The notes: a model not told the origin generated them from the letters alone. Shown: positions 6,981 through 16,360, counted from the stretch's first letter. The stretch is DNA of 16,360 bases from Amoebophrya sp. AT5.2 (GCA_005223375.1 RXOD01005030.1:1-16360); one strand, 5' to 3'. Program-made: numbers and translations.

Positions 6981-9900
6981 ATGCTATCGCGCGCAATGTC
7001 TTTTGCGCCTCCACTGTCGAGGCTCCTTTCGTGTCTCTTTGCAATCGGGACTGTTTTTCTTGCAGCTAATCGCGCAGCAGCAGCCCAGCCACCGGACGCG
7101 GACAGCGACCCGCACGCCGAAGTGAAGCGTATCTCCGGCACCCTGCCCAGCCCCGACGAGGCTGTCCGTCTGCTAAAAGGTAGTGCTGGAGCTTCTGACG
7201 ACAAAAATTCTCCCGAATCGACTTCCGAGGCCAAGCTCGAGCACCTCGTTGGCGACGCCCCTGACGCCCACCGGTCGGTGAGAAAGAACCTGGTTACCGG
7301 GGAAGATGGGGAAAACATCAACCCCGAAAGACAGTTTGGGCAGAACGTGAAGAACCTGTACCGCATGCCTTTGGGCGGCATGACGAATTTGCACCATCCG
7401 ACCAGTTGTTCGCGGAAACGCAATTGCGACCCGCGCTGGCTCGAGGTGCGGCAGATGGTGAACTTGTTTTTGGAGCAGCCCTTTGAGGGCGCAAATTTCG
7501 ACTTCGACTCCGTGATCAACGCGATGATTGGTCGGCGGTGGGACCTCTCGAACTGCGACTGCACCTGTGGCGCCTGCCACACCTTCCTCCAGGAGTGCCC
7601 GCTCGGACACCTGGTCACGAAATGGATGAGCTTCTTCGGGACCACGCCCGCGTTTCGCGCCCTCATTGTGTACGGCAACGTGCTCCAGCCCTCCGACGTC
7701 GGCGCGGTCGAAGGCGAGGACCGAGCCGCCGGCTCCGGCGCGGAGGACGCTCCGATCCCGGTTCGTCAGAAGAACCCGTCGATCGCGGGGAAGGCTTTGT
7801 CTGAATTCGACATCGTGGAGGACTACGGGAGCAACATCCTGTTCATGATCCGCGGCAACTGGGGCAGCTACAACCTGATGCAGAGCGGGTGGCCCCTGTA
7901 CGACGTGCTGTTGCGGCTCGCCCAGCTGCTGAGGAACGACGGCTACCCGGTGGAGAGCTATATCCGCAACGCCGCCTCCGCCAAGATCGACCTCGAGCAC
8001 GAAAACGTGGAGAAGCTGGGCGTGTCCGCGACGGGGGTTGTGGTGGGGTCTTCAGGATCAGTAGAACAAGAAGATGCGGGCGGGGAAGCCCTGAAGGAGA
8101 AGATCATCGTGGCCGAGCTGGCGCACAGGAACGCGCCGATCCTGCGGAAGTACGAGAAGCCGACCTGGTTCTGCTGCTTCCCGACGGAGTACGCACGGGT
8201 CGAGCAGGAGGTGCACGTTCTCAAGTACAACCTGAAGCTGGTGCAGTTCGAGAAACTTTCGCTCGGCTGGTACGCCTTCGCCGCGGACGCCGTGAAAGAA
8301 ACATCAACAACGTCATCATCAGCTCTGGAAGATGGGGAACAGCTGTTGTTGAGAGAAGAAGAAAAGACGACTGCGATCCGGCTGTACCGCTCGTTCGAGT
8401 ACTTCATCTTCCACGCCCGGTCGGAGCTGTCGCGGGACTTCTTCCGCGAGAACAGCACGAGCTACGAGCCGTCGGGGTCGCTGGAGCACCACAAGGCGTT
8501 AGTGAGCTCGCACCCGTTCGCGAAGCGTGTCATCGACCTCGACCATCTGGATCCATTGCTGCGAGAGGACGAGATGGAGATTCCCGACGTTGACGCTGAC
8601 GTTGAGGGTGGAGCGGTGGTGGGTGGCAGCGGTGGTGTGGTCACAGCCACACCCAAAACTGCTGCGGCCAGGAACAGGAAGGGAAACAAGCGTAGGAGGA
8701 ACCACTTCGGGGCGTCGCGGGAGGACTTCCGGGACAGTCGGGGCGTGGAGTTCTACGTGTCGCACTTCGAGGACGGGCCGCGGCTGGTGCACGAGCCCGA
8801 CAACGTGGTCTGGCGGCTGAATCTCGCGCACGACCGCCAGCAGCTGCCCGGGTTCGTCCCGGTGCGGTCGCTGATCGCGGAAAACAACCTCACATCTAAG
8901 TTCTTCGCTTCCCACTTTGAGGGCGCGCCAACAGGAGCTCCTCCAGCGCCAACTGTTGCTGGGGAGGCTCCTGTTCAGGCTCATCCACCAACACCAGCTT
9001 CCTCTTCAGGAGCCTCCAGTTCAGGTTCCTCGAGTGCGAAGAAGCGGAAGCAGCGGTCGGTCGTGGCCCCGCACATGGTGGAGCGCATGCAGAAGCAGGT
9101 GCGGCAGGTGACGAAATACCTGATGCCGAGCTGCTCGCTGCAGCAGGCCACCGCTCTAGCGGAGTACGTGGCGGAAAAAGTGCTGAAGGTGGACCTGGAC
9201 GAAATCTCGGCCAGCGGCGACAACATTTTCGTGGCGCCAAGCTTTTACGGGAGGGAGCAGGGTGGAAATAGGGGCGGAGGAAAAGATGATAAAGACGCTG
9301 GCCAGAAGTCATCTACCTCAGGTCTATCGGCGGAAGTAGATCCGGACGAGGTATACTCGCAGCGCTGCGGACGAGGTAGAGAAGCGGATGAAAACAGGGG
9401 AAAGAAGAACGTCGACGGGATGGACGACGCGAAGGTCGCCGAGGGGAACCGGACGTCGTCGCACTGGAGCGAAGAGCTGTATTTTCAGTACCACAAGAAA
9501 AGTTTCTCCGCTATGCACGGCATGTCGATGGACGAATGGCAAAAGCGAAAAGTGCGCGTGCCGAGCTGGACGGAGCTCATTCTGGAGAGGCTCAATTCCG
9601 AGGGCAGCGACTTCTGGCAGCGGCTCTCCCCCAGCCAGGAGTTCGCGCGCAGCGAAGTCTTCCCAGCTGAAGACGGTGGCTCTGCGGAGCAGGAGGGCTC
9701 TGGTGCGGCAGGCGGCTCCGGAAAGGGCGCGGGCGGAAAAGGCGCAGCAGGAATTCAAGCGGACGAAAGCACCGGCGCTTCTGCAAGCAAGAACGTGAAG
9801 CCAAGCGACGTCGTCTTCCTCGGCCCCGGCCAGAAAACAACAGCATCACCTTCTGCAAGCGTCCTGCAAGGCCAAAAAACAACATCCGCAAGAGAGGTGC

Positions 9901-12672
9901 GGCTCTCGGTCCAGCAACTCACGGAGCTGAAGCAGCGGCTCGAGATTTTTCTCGACACCGTGCTCACCGAGGTGGACATGCTCCTGCACATGTGGGCCCG
10001 CTGGCAGCGCAAGGGCTTCTTCGGCGCCCTGCTGGCGCTGCCCGAGGCCGGGCGCCTGCTGAAGGCGCTGAGCGTGATCCAAAGGTCGATCACGCAAGAA
10101 TTCTACTGCGTCGACAAGGACGCCGGCGTGCTGGACGGGGCTAAGGCGGTCGGTTACCAGGGGGAGTGGAAGGTGGAGGCGAGCGTCATAAACCTGCTCA
10201 GCGGGGGGCTGGGCCTGAACCTCCAGGAGGAGCAGGAGAAGATCCGGCGAAACTTGGGGAAGGGCGTTGGTCGACGTGTAGGTGCTGACGAAAAAAGCGG
10301 CGGCGTGCTGGAAACCTCCGGTCCAGTCTCGGAATACACGGAAAACGCTGCGCTTTCAGGATCAGAGGACTCTACTCGGGTGAGGCAGGTCGAACAACTC
10401 TCGCAGCAGCTCTTGCAAGAGGACGGCGAATCCGACGCCAGTGAAACCGACGAAGATGTTGACGCCGTCGACAGCACCACGACCTGGGCCGTTTTCACCG
10501 ACGCCGTCACGGGGCTTCCCGAGGAGCGCACGGGGACGAAGAAGAAGTCCGACCAACAACATACAACGCGCAAAACGACCGCTCGCGTCACGGTCAGGAA
10601 GGAAACCGCGTTTGCGAAGCAAGTTTCCACCCGGTTCGCGTTCGTCGGCGTCATGTTTGACAACAAAGAGGTCGATACGTACATCAGGGCTCTGCGAACG
10701 CTGGCGCGGAGCTGCTACCGTGTCCACCGCGGCAAGTACCGTTTCATCATCCTCAGTGGTGAAGACCTGTCCGTGAGGTCGGAACGCAAGCTCGTCTACG
10801 GCGAGGGGCTCTTCTACCACACGAACGAGACCTCCTATCTAAATCCGACAAATCCAGCTCCCACCTACAACCTCGAGGTCCGGCGCGTGCGCAGCTCCGA
10901 GCTGGTGAAAAACCCCACGTTCGGGGTCGAAGCAGCGGAGAACGGAGCGAAGATCGAGTGGTGGTTCGAGCGTAAGACGGCCCCCACCGCCGTCGGGTTC
11001 TACCGGTGGAAGCTCACCGAGTTCGAGAAAGTGATCTTCCTCGACGCGGACATGCTTTTGACGCGGCCCATCGACGAGCTGTTCCAGGTGACCGCGCCGC
11101 TGGCGGTGGGTGTCACTCCTTTCGCGACCTTCCGCCTGTTCGCAGACATGAACCGGTTTCCGTACCTGAACATCGGGGTGATGGTGCTCACGCCGAACGC
11201 GCGATTCTTCGACGCCCTGATCGCCGCACTCGGGGACGACAATTAAGGCCACAAAAAATGCGAGTTCAGCTCAGGGTTTGGAATTGGAGCCATGCCCTCA
11301 CTTCGACCCCGATTCGCGTTCTATCGCTATCTGGATCTGGTGGATGAGTATGAGCGAGTAGCGTAGCGCTCGCCTCTTGTCTGGGAGTACTCGTCTAGCG
11401 GGTGTGGTCTAGCCTGCTTCGTAGTCAAATTCATAGTCGTGATGTCTTCTGGCAGCTGTAGGCCAGGCAGCTGTCTCGTCGTCTCTTGTGGAGTCGAATT
11501 CGCGTTCTCTGTCCTCAGGTACCAGGTAGAATCATCGACGCAGGATGCGGCTGGCTTCAAAGTCGAAAGGAGATGGCATGCTGCTTGGTGTGGGGCCAAT
11601 GGCCTCGCCGTGACAAAACCAAACCACGACCCGAACTCACTATTTTTTGTCTCTCTAAGACAAATCCCCGTTGATCAAAGATAACCGGCTCTCCCACCTG
11701 TTCGAGAAGGGGCTCCAGCAGCCCTGGCTGGACAACTTCCTGGTGCGGAACCAGGCGCGGTTGGGCTATGTGAGGTTTATGCCGATGGGCACGGAAGCCG
11801 AACCGGCGAGGCTGCGCAGGAAAATCTTCTACGAAGAAGGATTGGGGGGAAAGATGACGTCAACGTCGGCGTGGGACAAGAGCGACAGCTGGGCGCTGCA
11901 CGACCCCAACAGCCACACGGGCTTCTTGGGTGAGAGCGCTGCGGCCAGCGTCCCGCGCGAAGCCGACCCGGAAGCGGAAGGGAGCGAGACCCCCGAAGGC
12001 AAAAAGAGTCGGCCCCCCGGCGACGTTTCTGACTCCAACGACATCCCGCTGAGCTTCATCGGATGTGACGAGCACTTCGCCACGCGGTGGGAGCACGGCG
12101 AACTGCTCGGCCGCGGCGCTCTGCTCAAGCCGGACAGTGTAATTCTCTCCCTCAAGTCGCGGCAGACGCTGCAGCAACTCGCCGAGCAACAGGGCTACCC
12201 GACAGATGCGAACTCCGTCCAGCGCGTCTACTTCACCTCCAACGGCCGGTCGACGGACAATGTGCGAACAGATCTGGACCGGCTGGGATACCAGGACCAC
12301 ATCCTGCTGCCGTACCACTGTGTGCTGCCGATGGAGTACAACTTTTTCGTGGAGTACAAGACGGGAACGCAACTTTTGGACATGATGTGGAACGAGCAGG
12401 AGATCGACGAGACCGAAACCACGAAGTCCTGGTCCGCCTACAACCGAGACCTGCGGGAGACCTTCGGGCCGGAGTCGAGGTTTAACCTGACGAGAGACTT
12501 GGTGGCCTTCACACAGATGTCGCTGCCGGCGAAAGTGCTGCACTGGCCAGGGGAAAACCGAAAGCCGTGGGAAAGGGTGCACGTGCTGGCGCGCAGCCAG
12601 TTCGACCAACTGTGGTGGGACGAGTACGAAGCGATGGCAAGGGAAACGAGCGGGGGGACGACGGTGGTGTGA
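6981..12672 (+). CDS. Large secretory-pathway protein with C-terminal GT8 (glycogenin-like) glycosyltransferase domain
   Basis: Exons 6981-11238 and 11681-12672 give 1749 residues. Met-1 or Met-6 begins a signal peptide or signal anchor ending near an Ala-rich site (about residues 30-35). An N-terminal region has a cysteine cluster C192-x-C194-x-C196-x-x-C199 plus C143, C149 and C206. Residues of about 250-1205 match no family I know and contain Ser/Gly/Glu-rich spacers. The GT8 domain starts near residue 1215 (RFAFVGVMFDNKEV). It has the metal-binding DAD (1355-1357) in VIFLDADMLL, the NIG signature (1397-1399), QPWLDNFL with D1437, and HWPGENRKPW (H1707, K1714, P1715, W1716), the C-terminal His motif that binds metal and nucleotide in this family. 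Predicted role: metal-dependent retaining transfer from a nucleotide-sugar, probably in ER/Golgi; donor and acceptor unknown. An acidic insert of about 100 residues follows QPWLDNFL. All catalytic motifs look intact if the unusual intron is removed exactly. Confidence 0.85.
11251..11281 (+). repeat. Left terminal inverted repeat of the introner-like intron
   Basis: It begins ACAAAAAATGCGAGTTC and ends GGGTTTGG, and starts 12 nt inside the inferred 5' intron boundary. It pairs with 11619-11650. Confidence 0.7.
11619..11650 (-). repeat. Right terminal inverted repeat of the introner-like intron
   Basis: Read on the minus strand it begins ACAAAAAATAGTGAGTTC and ends GTGGTTTGG. It ends 30 nt before the inferred 3' intron boundary. 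The outer 9 bases match the left repeat perfectly, followed by a 6-base and a 5-base perfect block. Confidence 0.7.
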
Positions 12673-13164
12673 GGAGGTAGTTCTGGGTTTGAACGGGAGG
12701 AGGATGTTTTGTTGCTGTTGGTGGCTCTATAATTAAGTAGTTCGTCCGTCGCGCTTGCGCGATTTAGTTTTTCGTCGAGAATACAGCGGGCAGAATTGTT
12801 CTTAAAAAGGGCGCGGTCCCCGTAATTCCACTCGTTAATTATGCAAGAATCAATGCGGATACTCGAGAATCTCGTGGTACAACTGCGACGTTGCTGTCTC
12901 TCTTGAATGTTCTCAGTGTAGTAGCACGAAGGAGCGTGCGTTGAGACGCAAATCGCGGAGTGGCATCCACGGCACGACAAAAGAGAGAAACCGGAGGCAC
13001 AAGGAAAAATGGCGAAAAACATAAAGATTTAGAAATACCTTCATATCTACTTTTACCGGCAGTAGCCACGTGTACCCGCGTTTACCGGCAGTAGCGTGCA
13101 GACTCATCTCGCGCACTCTCGCGACAAACTGGTTGAAAGGTGTCGAGCATCAAAAAACTAGTCC
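12673..13164. other. Spacer between the glycosyltransferase and the last gene
   Basis: No supported coding frame. It includes an A+T-rich CTATAATTAAG at about 12727-12737 and the 29-nt-period duplication near its right end. It probably holds the 3' end of the upstream mRNA and the 5' region of the next gene. Confidence 0.45.
13052..13095. repeat. Two-copy tandem repeat, 29-nt period
   Basis: The 15-base word TTTACCGGCAGTAGC occurs at 13052-13066 and again at 13081-13095. A CACGTG palindrome lies between the copies. It could be a regulatory duplication or a replication slip. Confidence 0.75.
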
Positions 13165-13201
13165 CCTCTCTCTCTCTCTCCCCTATATACATTTTTTTTA
13201 G
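13165..13201 (+). promoter_or_regulatory. TC-repeat / polypyrimidine tract ending in a strong acceptor AG
   Basis: A CCTCTCTCTCTCTCTCCCC run leads into CCTATATACATTTTTTTTAG, ending at AG 13200-13201, 43 nt before the ATG at 13245. It has the form of a strong 3' splice site and, with a start codon close behind, fits a spliced-leader acceptor or the end of a 5' UTR intron. The in-frame open sequence before the ATG (from 13140) is therefore probably not coding. Confidence 0.4.
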
Positions 13202-13244
13202 TTGTGCCTTCATTCGTGACCTTTCCATCCGCTCCGACTGTACC

Positions 13245-15869
13245 ATGTTGCGTTTCCTCGATCTTTCTGGCGAGGAGGTCTTTGTGCGCCGCCCGCACGC
13301 GTCAACGTGTTCAAGCTCGACAGCTTCCGCCCGGACATCGACCACGACCCCCATCGACTCGAAGTCGAAACCCGCCGAGGAAGAGCTCAAAAGACTCGTG
13401 CTCTCCAGCGAGAACGTTCGCGGCCAAACCGCGCTGTTCAAGAAACTTCTCCGCGACTGGGGCTGGACGGACGCTCCGTTGTCGTTGCTGGAAATCTTGC
13501 TTGTTCCGCCCGGTGGCGGGACACCGATGGGGAACAACTTTGGAGACACGCCCATGTCGACCTGCTCGAGCAGCCTGTATTTACCGAGCCCCGCGGCGGC
13601 GGTCACTCCGGTCGTGGCAAGGCCGACGCACGGATCGGAAATAACCGACGACGGCGGCAGAAATTCGGATCAATCGTTACTGAGCGGGTACCCACCGCCA
13701 TTGCACCGTGGGACGCCGTCATCCGCCTCGGCCGTGTCGCAGATCAGCAGCTGTTCAAATCCGACCCTGCTCCGCCGAGAACGGCTGTTGAGAAACTGCG
13801 ACGCCGTCCCGCTGAGCGTATGGCGCACCGAGGAGAACGAGCCGCTGTTCTCTAGTAGCAGTTCCACCTCCTCCACGAATGGTTCACCGGTTTTCTTCGG
13901 CGACGACGCGAAGCTGCGCGCGAAGTACAAGTACGTGAGCGAGCCGGGGATGCAGATTCGGGTGATGGTCCAGCACCGCGGGTACCGCAAATCCACTGCT
14001 TTCTGGCTGGACGACAAAACCTCCAAAAATGTGTTCACGCCGGCGACGGAGGAAGCGCAAAACCGAGACCTGGAGACCGCTGCTGCGGAAATAGGTGAAA
14101 AACCCTTCAAATTCGACGAGTGGCTCTTTCTACGCGGGTACGAAGACCACGTACTGTTCTACGAGGAGACAGAGGCGGGTGCGGGCGACGAAAATCTCCT
14201 GCGAAAGTTCCGGTGTCCGTTGCCGTCGGCAGCTGCTGGGGAGGAAGAATTCTGCTACTTCGTGACCTGTCTGTTGTCGCAGGGCCCCGCGCTGATGCGG
14301 CACAGCCGGATCGAAACTTTCTTCGACCACCAAATCGCAAAGTGCACCGCGGAAACCCGCAACACGCTGCATGCAGCTGCTGCAGGTCCTCGCGGCAGGG
14401 AAACGACGAATTGCGCGCCGCTGTTGTCACCATCCGCGTCGCCACTTTCTTCTCCAGACGCGCAGGAAGATCTTCATGCAGCCGGGTCCAGCACCACCTT
14501 CAATGCACTAGAGGTTTCTAAAACGGGACTGCGGCTGGTGCTGCTGGAGATTTTGCGGCGAAGCGAAGACGACGTTCTGATCGACGACAACTTCGTCGAC
14601 GAGGACACAGTCGAGATCATGCGCGAGGTTGAAGAGCGAGAAGCCGAGGAGACACCGAGCACAGCGTCACCCTCCACCGCCCCGACCTCGGGAACCAACT
14701 CCACCAAGACGTCCCCTGTTACAGCTGAACACCAAAGAGCTTCCGCGGCGACGGAGCAGAAGGCGGCGGCCACGAACAACACAAACGAAAAAAATTTCGG
14801 TGGGACGTCAACAGTAGCCACAGTAGAGACTCAGCTCCGCAATCTGGTCCGCGACGAGGTGGTCTGGGTCAAACACCACCGGTCCTCGTCGCGGACAGCG
14901 TACCATGGACTGCAAAACAGGCCTCACTACTTTCCACCGCAGCGCCGTAGCTCCCCACTGTTCGAAGCACTCGGGACCGACGTCTACTATTCCCTGCTGC
15001 AGAAGTACCTCACGGCTTCGGAATTCGTCGGCGAGGTGGACAGAGACGATCGCAGGAAGTGCAGCTTGCTCGATCTTCTCACCGCCTGGAAAGCTCCTGA
15101 CGGCCGCGTCAGTGGGTCGATTCGTACGCCGCGGCCGCCTGTGAGAAACTGTCGAGAGGTGCCGCCACTGTCGCGGAGGTTTGACGAGCAGGTTCTCGGC
15201 CTGGTGCCCCGCGTCCTGGGCAAAGTGCCGCGCTGGTGGGCGGAGGAAGACGAAAACGATAGTTCGTGCGAGGGAGATGGAGAAGAACAATCTGGTTCTG
15301 GTAGTGGGAATGGGGGTGCAAGTCCATCTCCAGAAAAAAACGAGAACCGTTGGGACTACATCGGGTTTCTCCGCGGGCTGCCAGAGTACCGTGGAGTGCT
15401 GTTTGAAGACGGCAAACTGGACTTTGGTCTGGTGATGAGGTTCGGACTGCTCGCGTTCGGATGTGGTAACGGGAATGCAAAGGCAGAGGCGGCGAGTAAA
15501 AAGCTGCCAAATAGCACAAGTTCAACTTCTACTAAAGTCACAACAGTCGAGAATTTAAAACGCGTCGTGCGGGAAATGGAGGAGAGATACGCAGCTGCAG
15601 TGGAAGCTAATTCCTCCCTTCCTCAATCTGCTACGCCAAAGTTCCAGTTCGAGCTGTACCTGCGGGAGGGCAAAGCATGGTGTCGGCGCATGTTGTTTTT
15701 GGGAGAGCGGCACTTGGGGGAGAAGCGGGCAACACTTCTGGACAACGAATTCGGCACATTGCTGGCGCACGGAAGGTTCGCAGACTGTGAAGCCATCCTC
15801 GACGTGCAGGACGACCTGCTTGGCGAAAAGTTGTATGAGAAAGAATTTGATGGTGCTACGGATAAATAA
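13245..15869 (+). CDS. Uncharacterised 874-residue protein with three copies of an FLRG-type motif
   Basis: I do not recognise the family. The ATG at 13245 is the first after the polypyrimidine-AG site; the frame is open further upstream (to a GTG at 13140) but that part is T-rich and unlike protein. The N-terminus reads MLRFLDLSGEEVFV, resembling a short beta-hairpin opening seen on many dinoflagellate proteins (tentative). A helical region follows (about residues 46-90), then Ser/Thr-rich spacers. A motif recurs at residues 290-308 (FDEWLFLRGYEDHVLFYE), 703-721 (WDYIGFLRGLPEYRGVLFE) and 800-820 (FQFELYLREGKAWCRRMLF). Spacers rich in Ser, Glu, Thr and Ala lie between. No signal peptide or membrane segment is seen, so it is probably soluble. 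The stop is TAA 15867-15869. No intron is evident across 2.6 kb. Confidence 0.75.
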   Translation: MLRFLDLSGEEVFVRRPHASTCSSSTASARTSTTTPIDSKSKPAEEELKRLVLSSENVRGQTALFKKLLRDWGWTDAPLSLLEILLVPPGGGTPMGNNFGDTPMSTCSSSLYLPSPAAAVTPVVARPTHGSEITDDGGRNSDQSLLSGYPPPLHRGTPSSASAVSQISSCSNPTLLRRERLLRNCDAVPLSVWRTEENEPLFSSSSSTSSTNGSPVFFGDDAKLRAKYKYVSEPGMQIRVMVQHRGYRKSTAFWLDDKTSKNVFTPATEEAQNRDLETAAAEIGEKPFKFDEWLFLRGYEDHVLFYEETEAGAGDENLLRKFRCPLPSAAAGEEEFCYFVTCLLSQGPALMRHSRIETFFDHQIAKCTAETRNTLHAAAAGPRGRETTNCAPLLSPSASPLSSPDAQEDLHAAGSSTTFNALEVSKTGLRLVLLEILRRSEDDVLIDDNFVDEDTVEIMREVEEREAEETPSTASPSTAPTSGTNSTKTSPVTAEHQRASAATEQKAAATNNTNEKNFGGTSTVATVETQLRNLVRDEVVWVKHHRSSSRTAYHGLQNRPHYFPPQRRSSPLFEALGTDVYYSLLQKYLTASEFVGEVDRDDRRKCSLLDLLTAWKAPDGRVSGSIRTPRPPVRNCREVPPLSRRFDEQVLGLVPRVLGKVPRWWAEEDENDSSCEGDGEEQSGSGSGNGGASPSPEKNENRWDYIGFLRGLPEYRGVLFEDGKLDFGLVMRFGLLAFGCGNGNAKAEAASKKLPNSTSSTSTKVTTVENLKRVVREMEERYAAAVEANSSLPQSATPKFQFELYLREGKAWCRRMLFLGERHLGEKRATLLDNEFGTLLAHGRFADCEAILDVQDDLLGEKLYEKEFDGATDK

Positions 15870-16360
15870 ATGAGTTCTAGACAGACTGTGTGAGACCGGC
15901 GCGGACATACCTCGGCTCCACGCATGATGAAACAAGTTTACGGACACAGCTTCTGCTGATGAAGCCAACTTTTTTACCCAGCATCAAGAACAAGAAACTT
16001 GAAGCGTGTGATGACGGTTCGACGATAGCCCAGAGGTGCGCAGGAGCGGTGTTCTTGAGGATTATTGCGCTCGCGTACATGAAACATGATGGAACAACTG
16101 TGGCTCACTTGGAGCGGTTCTGCCGACCACAGCCAGGAGCGAGCTGCGATACAGGTAATAGAAGGAGCGACTGCAACTTTGGAGGGCGAAATGCGTCCAG
16201 TAAGCTGAAACAAGAGGGCGCCAAAAAACCACTGATCGCTCTGTCTCGCTTTACGTATAAAGTGATAGTTTGTGTTCGACGACGATAGTGGTTTAGCTTA
16301 AAGATTAATGTCTTCTTGTTTCGAGCTATTGTTCGGGCGACGTTTTTCTTGATAGTTTGC
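15870..16360 (+). other. Downstream spacer with one weak ORF
   Basis: A plus frame is open from 15890 to TAG 16286-16288, with its first ATG at about 15958 (roughly 109 codons). The product is basic and unrecognised, and the composition is weaker than in the secure genes. It could be 3' untranslated sequence of the preceding gene or the start of another gene. No repeat or RNA gene is seen. Confidence 0.3.

Larger units (their letters stand above)
11239..11680 (+). mobile_element. Non-canonical intron with terminal inverted repeats (introner-like)
   Basis: Exon 1 reads ...GGG GAC GAC AAT TAA, and the homologous frame resumes as GAT AAC CGG CTC, so the family sequence is continuous only as ALGDDNRLSHLFEKG. 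No GT exists between about 11180 and the stop at 11244, so a GT-AG intron would delete conserved GT8 residues. The boundary shares GA(C/T)AA(C/T), so the exact cut is ambiguous by a few bases; the AC...AG option (11239/11680) is given. Just inside lie inverted repeats at 11251-11281 and 11619-11650 (26 of 31 aligned bases identical, one gap). An inner inverted pair lies at 11291-11307 and 11562-11580. This matches introners: insertion-derived introns with terminal inverted repeats and flanking short duplications, known in dinoflagellates. A broken gene is the main alternative. Confidence 0.7.

Noticed and set aside
11239..11680. The TAA at 11244-11246 as the true end of the GT8 protein
   Set aside because: The downstream frame holds the remaining conserved GT8 elements (QPWLDNFL and the HWPG...KPW motif) with intact coding to 12672, so a spliced continuation is more likely than a truncated enzyme.
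13140..13244. N-terminal extension of the last protein to 909 residues
   Set aside because: It would start at GTG and run through a TC-repeat and T-tract ending in an acceptor AG; the ATG at 13245 is better placed.
1..16360. Dinoflagellate spliced-leader relic or spliced-leader gene
   Set aside because: No copy of the leader's conserved 3' part (TTTGGCTCAAG) was found by eye on the plus strand; near matches such as GCCTCAAG at 246-253 lie inside an exon. The minus strand was scanned less thoroughly.
1..16360. CRISPR array, bacterial operon or prophage features
   Set aside because: Spliced genes, a mitochondrial-type presequence and a GT8 secretory enzyme indicate a eukaryotic nuclear locus; no regularly spaced repeats were seen.

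Overview
The window reads as a eukaryotic nuclear locus from a compact-genome protist. Long G+C-rich open reading frames are interrupted by a few introns. All confidently called genes lie on the + strand, and the proteins carry Ser/Gly/Ala- and Asp/Glu-rich spacers. The same-strand gene order, strong pyrimidine-AG sites just upstream of start codons, and one non-GT/AG intron with terminal inverted repeats suggest a dinoflagellate-type alveolate, possibly a compact parasitic lineage such as Amoebophrya. That placement is inference; nothing here is a diagnostic marker, and I found no spliced-leader relic.

Layout. (1) 26-1646: 3' part of a gene cut by the left edge, four inferred exons, encoding a putative lectin-like ectodomain, an acidic stalk and one C-terminal membrane segment. 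(2) 1647-2592: mostly noncoding, with an orphan exon-like fragment (1824-2081) broken by an in-frame TGA. (3) 2593-4818: two-exon major-facilitator transporter of the oxalate/formate-antiporter-like (OFA) type with a mitochondrial-type presequence. (4) 4819-6980: long spacer with only weak coding candidates, the best at 5445-6122, where both strands look partly coding. (5) 6981-12672: a 1749-residue secretory-pathway protein with a long unrecognised N-terminal part and a C-terminal family 8 glycosyltransferase (GT8) domain. Its only intron (about 442 nt) lacks a GT donor and has about 31-bp terminal inverted repeats. (6) 13245-15869: uninterrupted 874-residue protein of unknown function with a motif that recurs three times. 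(7) 15870-16360: spacer with one weak ORF.

The genes do not form an evident pathway: a membrane surface-type protein, a probable mitochondrial carboxylate carrier, a secretory glycosyltransferase and an unknown protein. The most interesting object is the intron at about 11239-11680, which looks like an introner, an intron produced by insertion of a DNA-transposon-like element. Its exact removal is needed to join the two halves of the GT8 catalytic domain.
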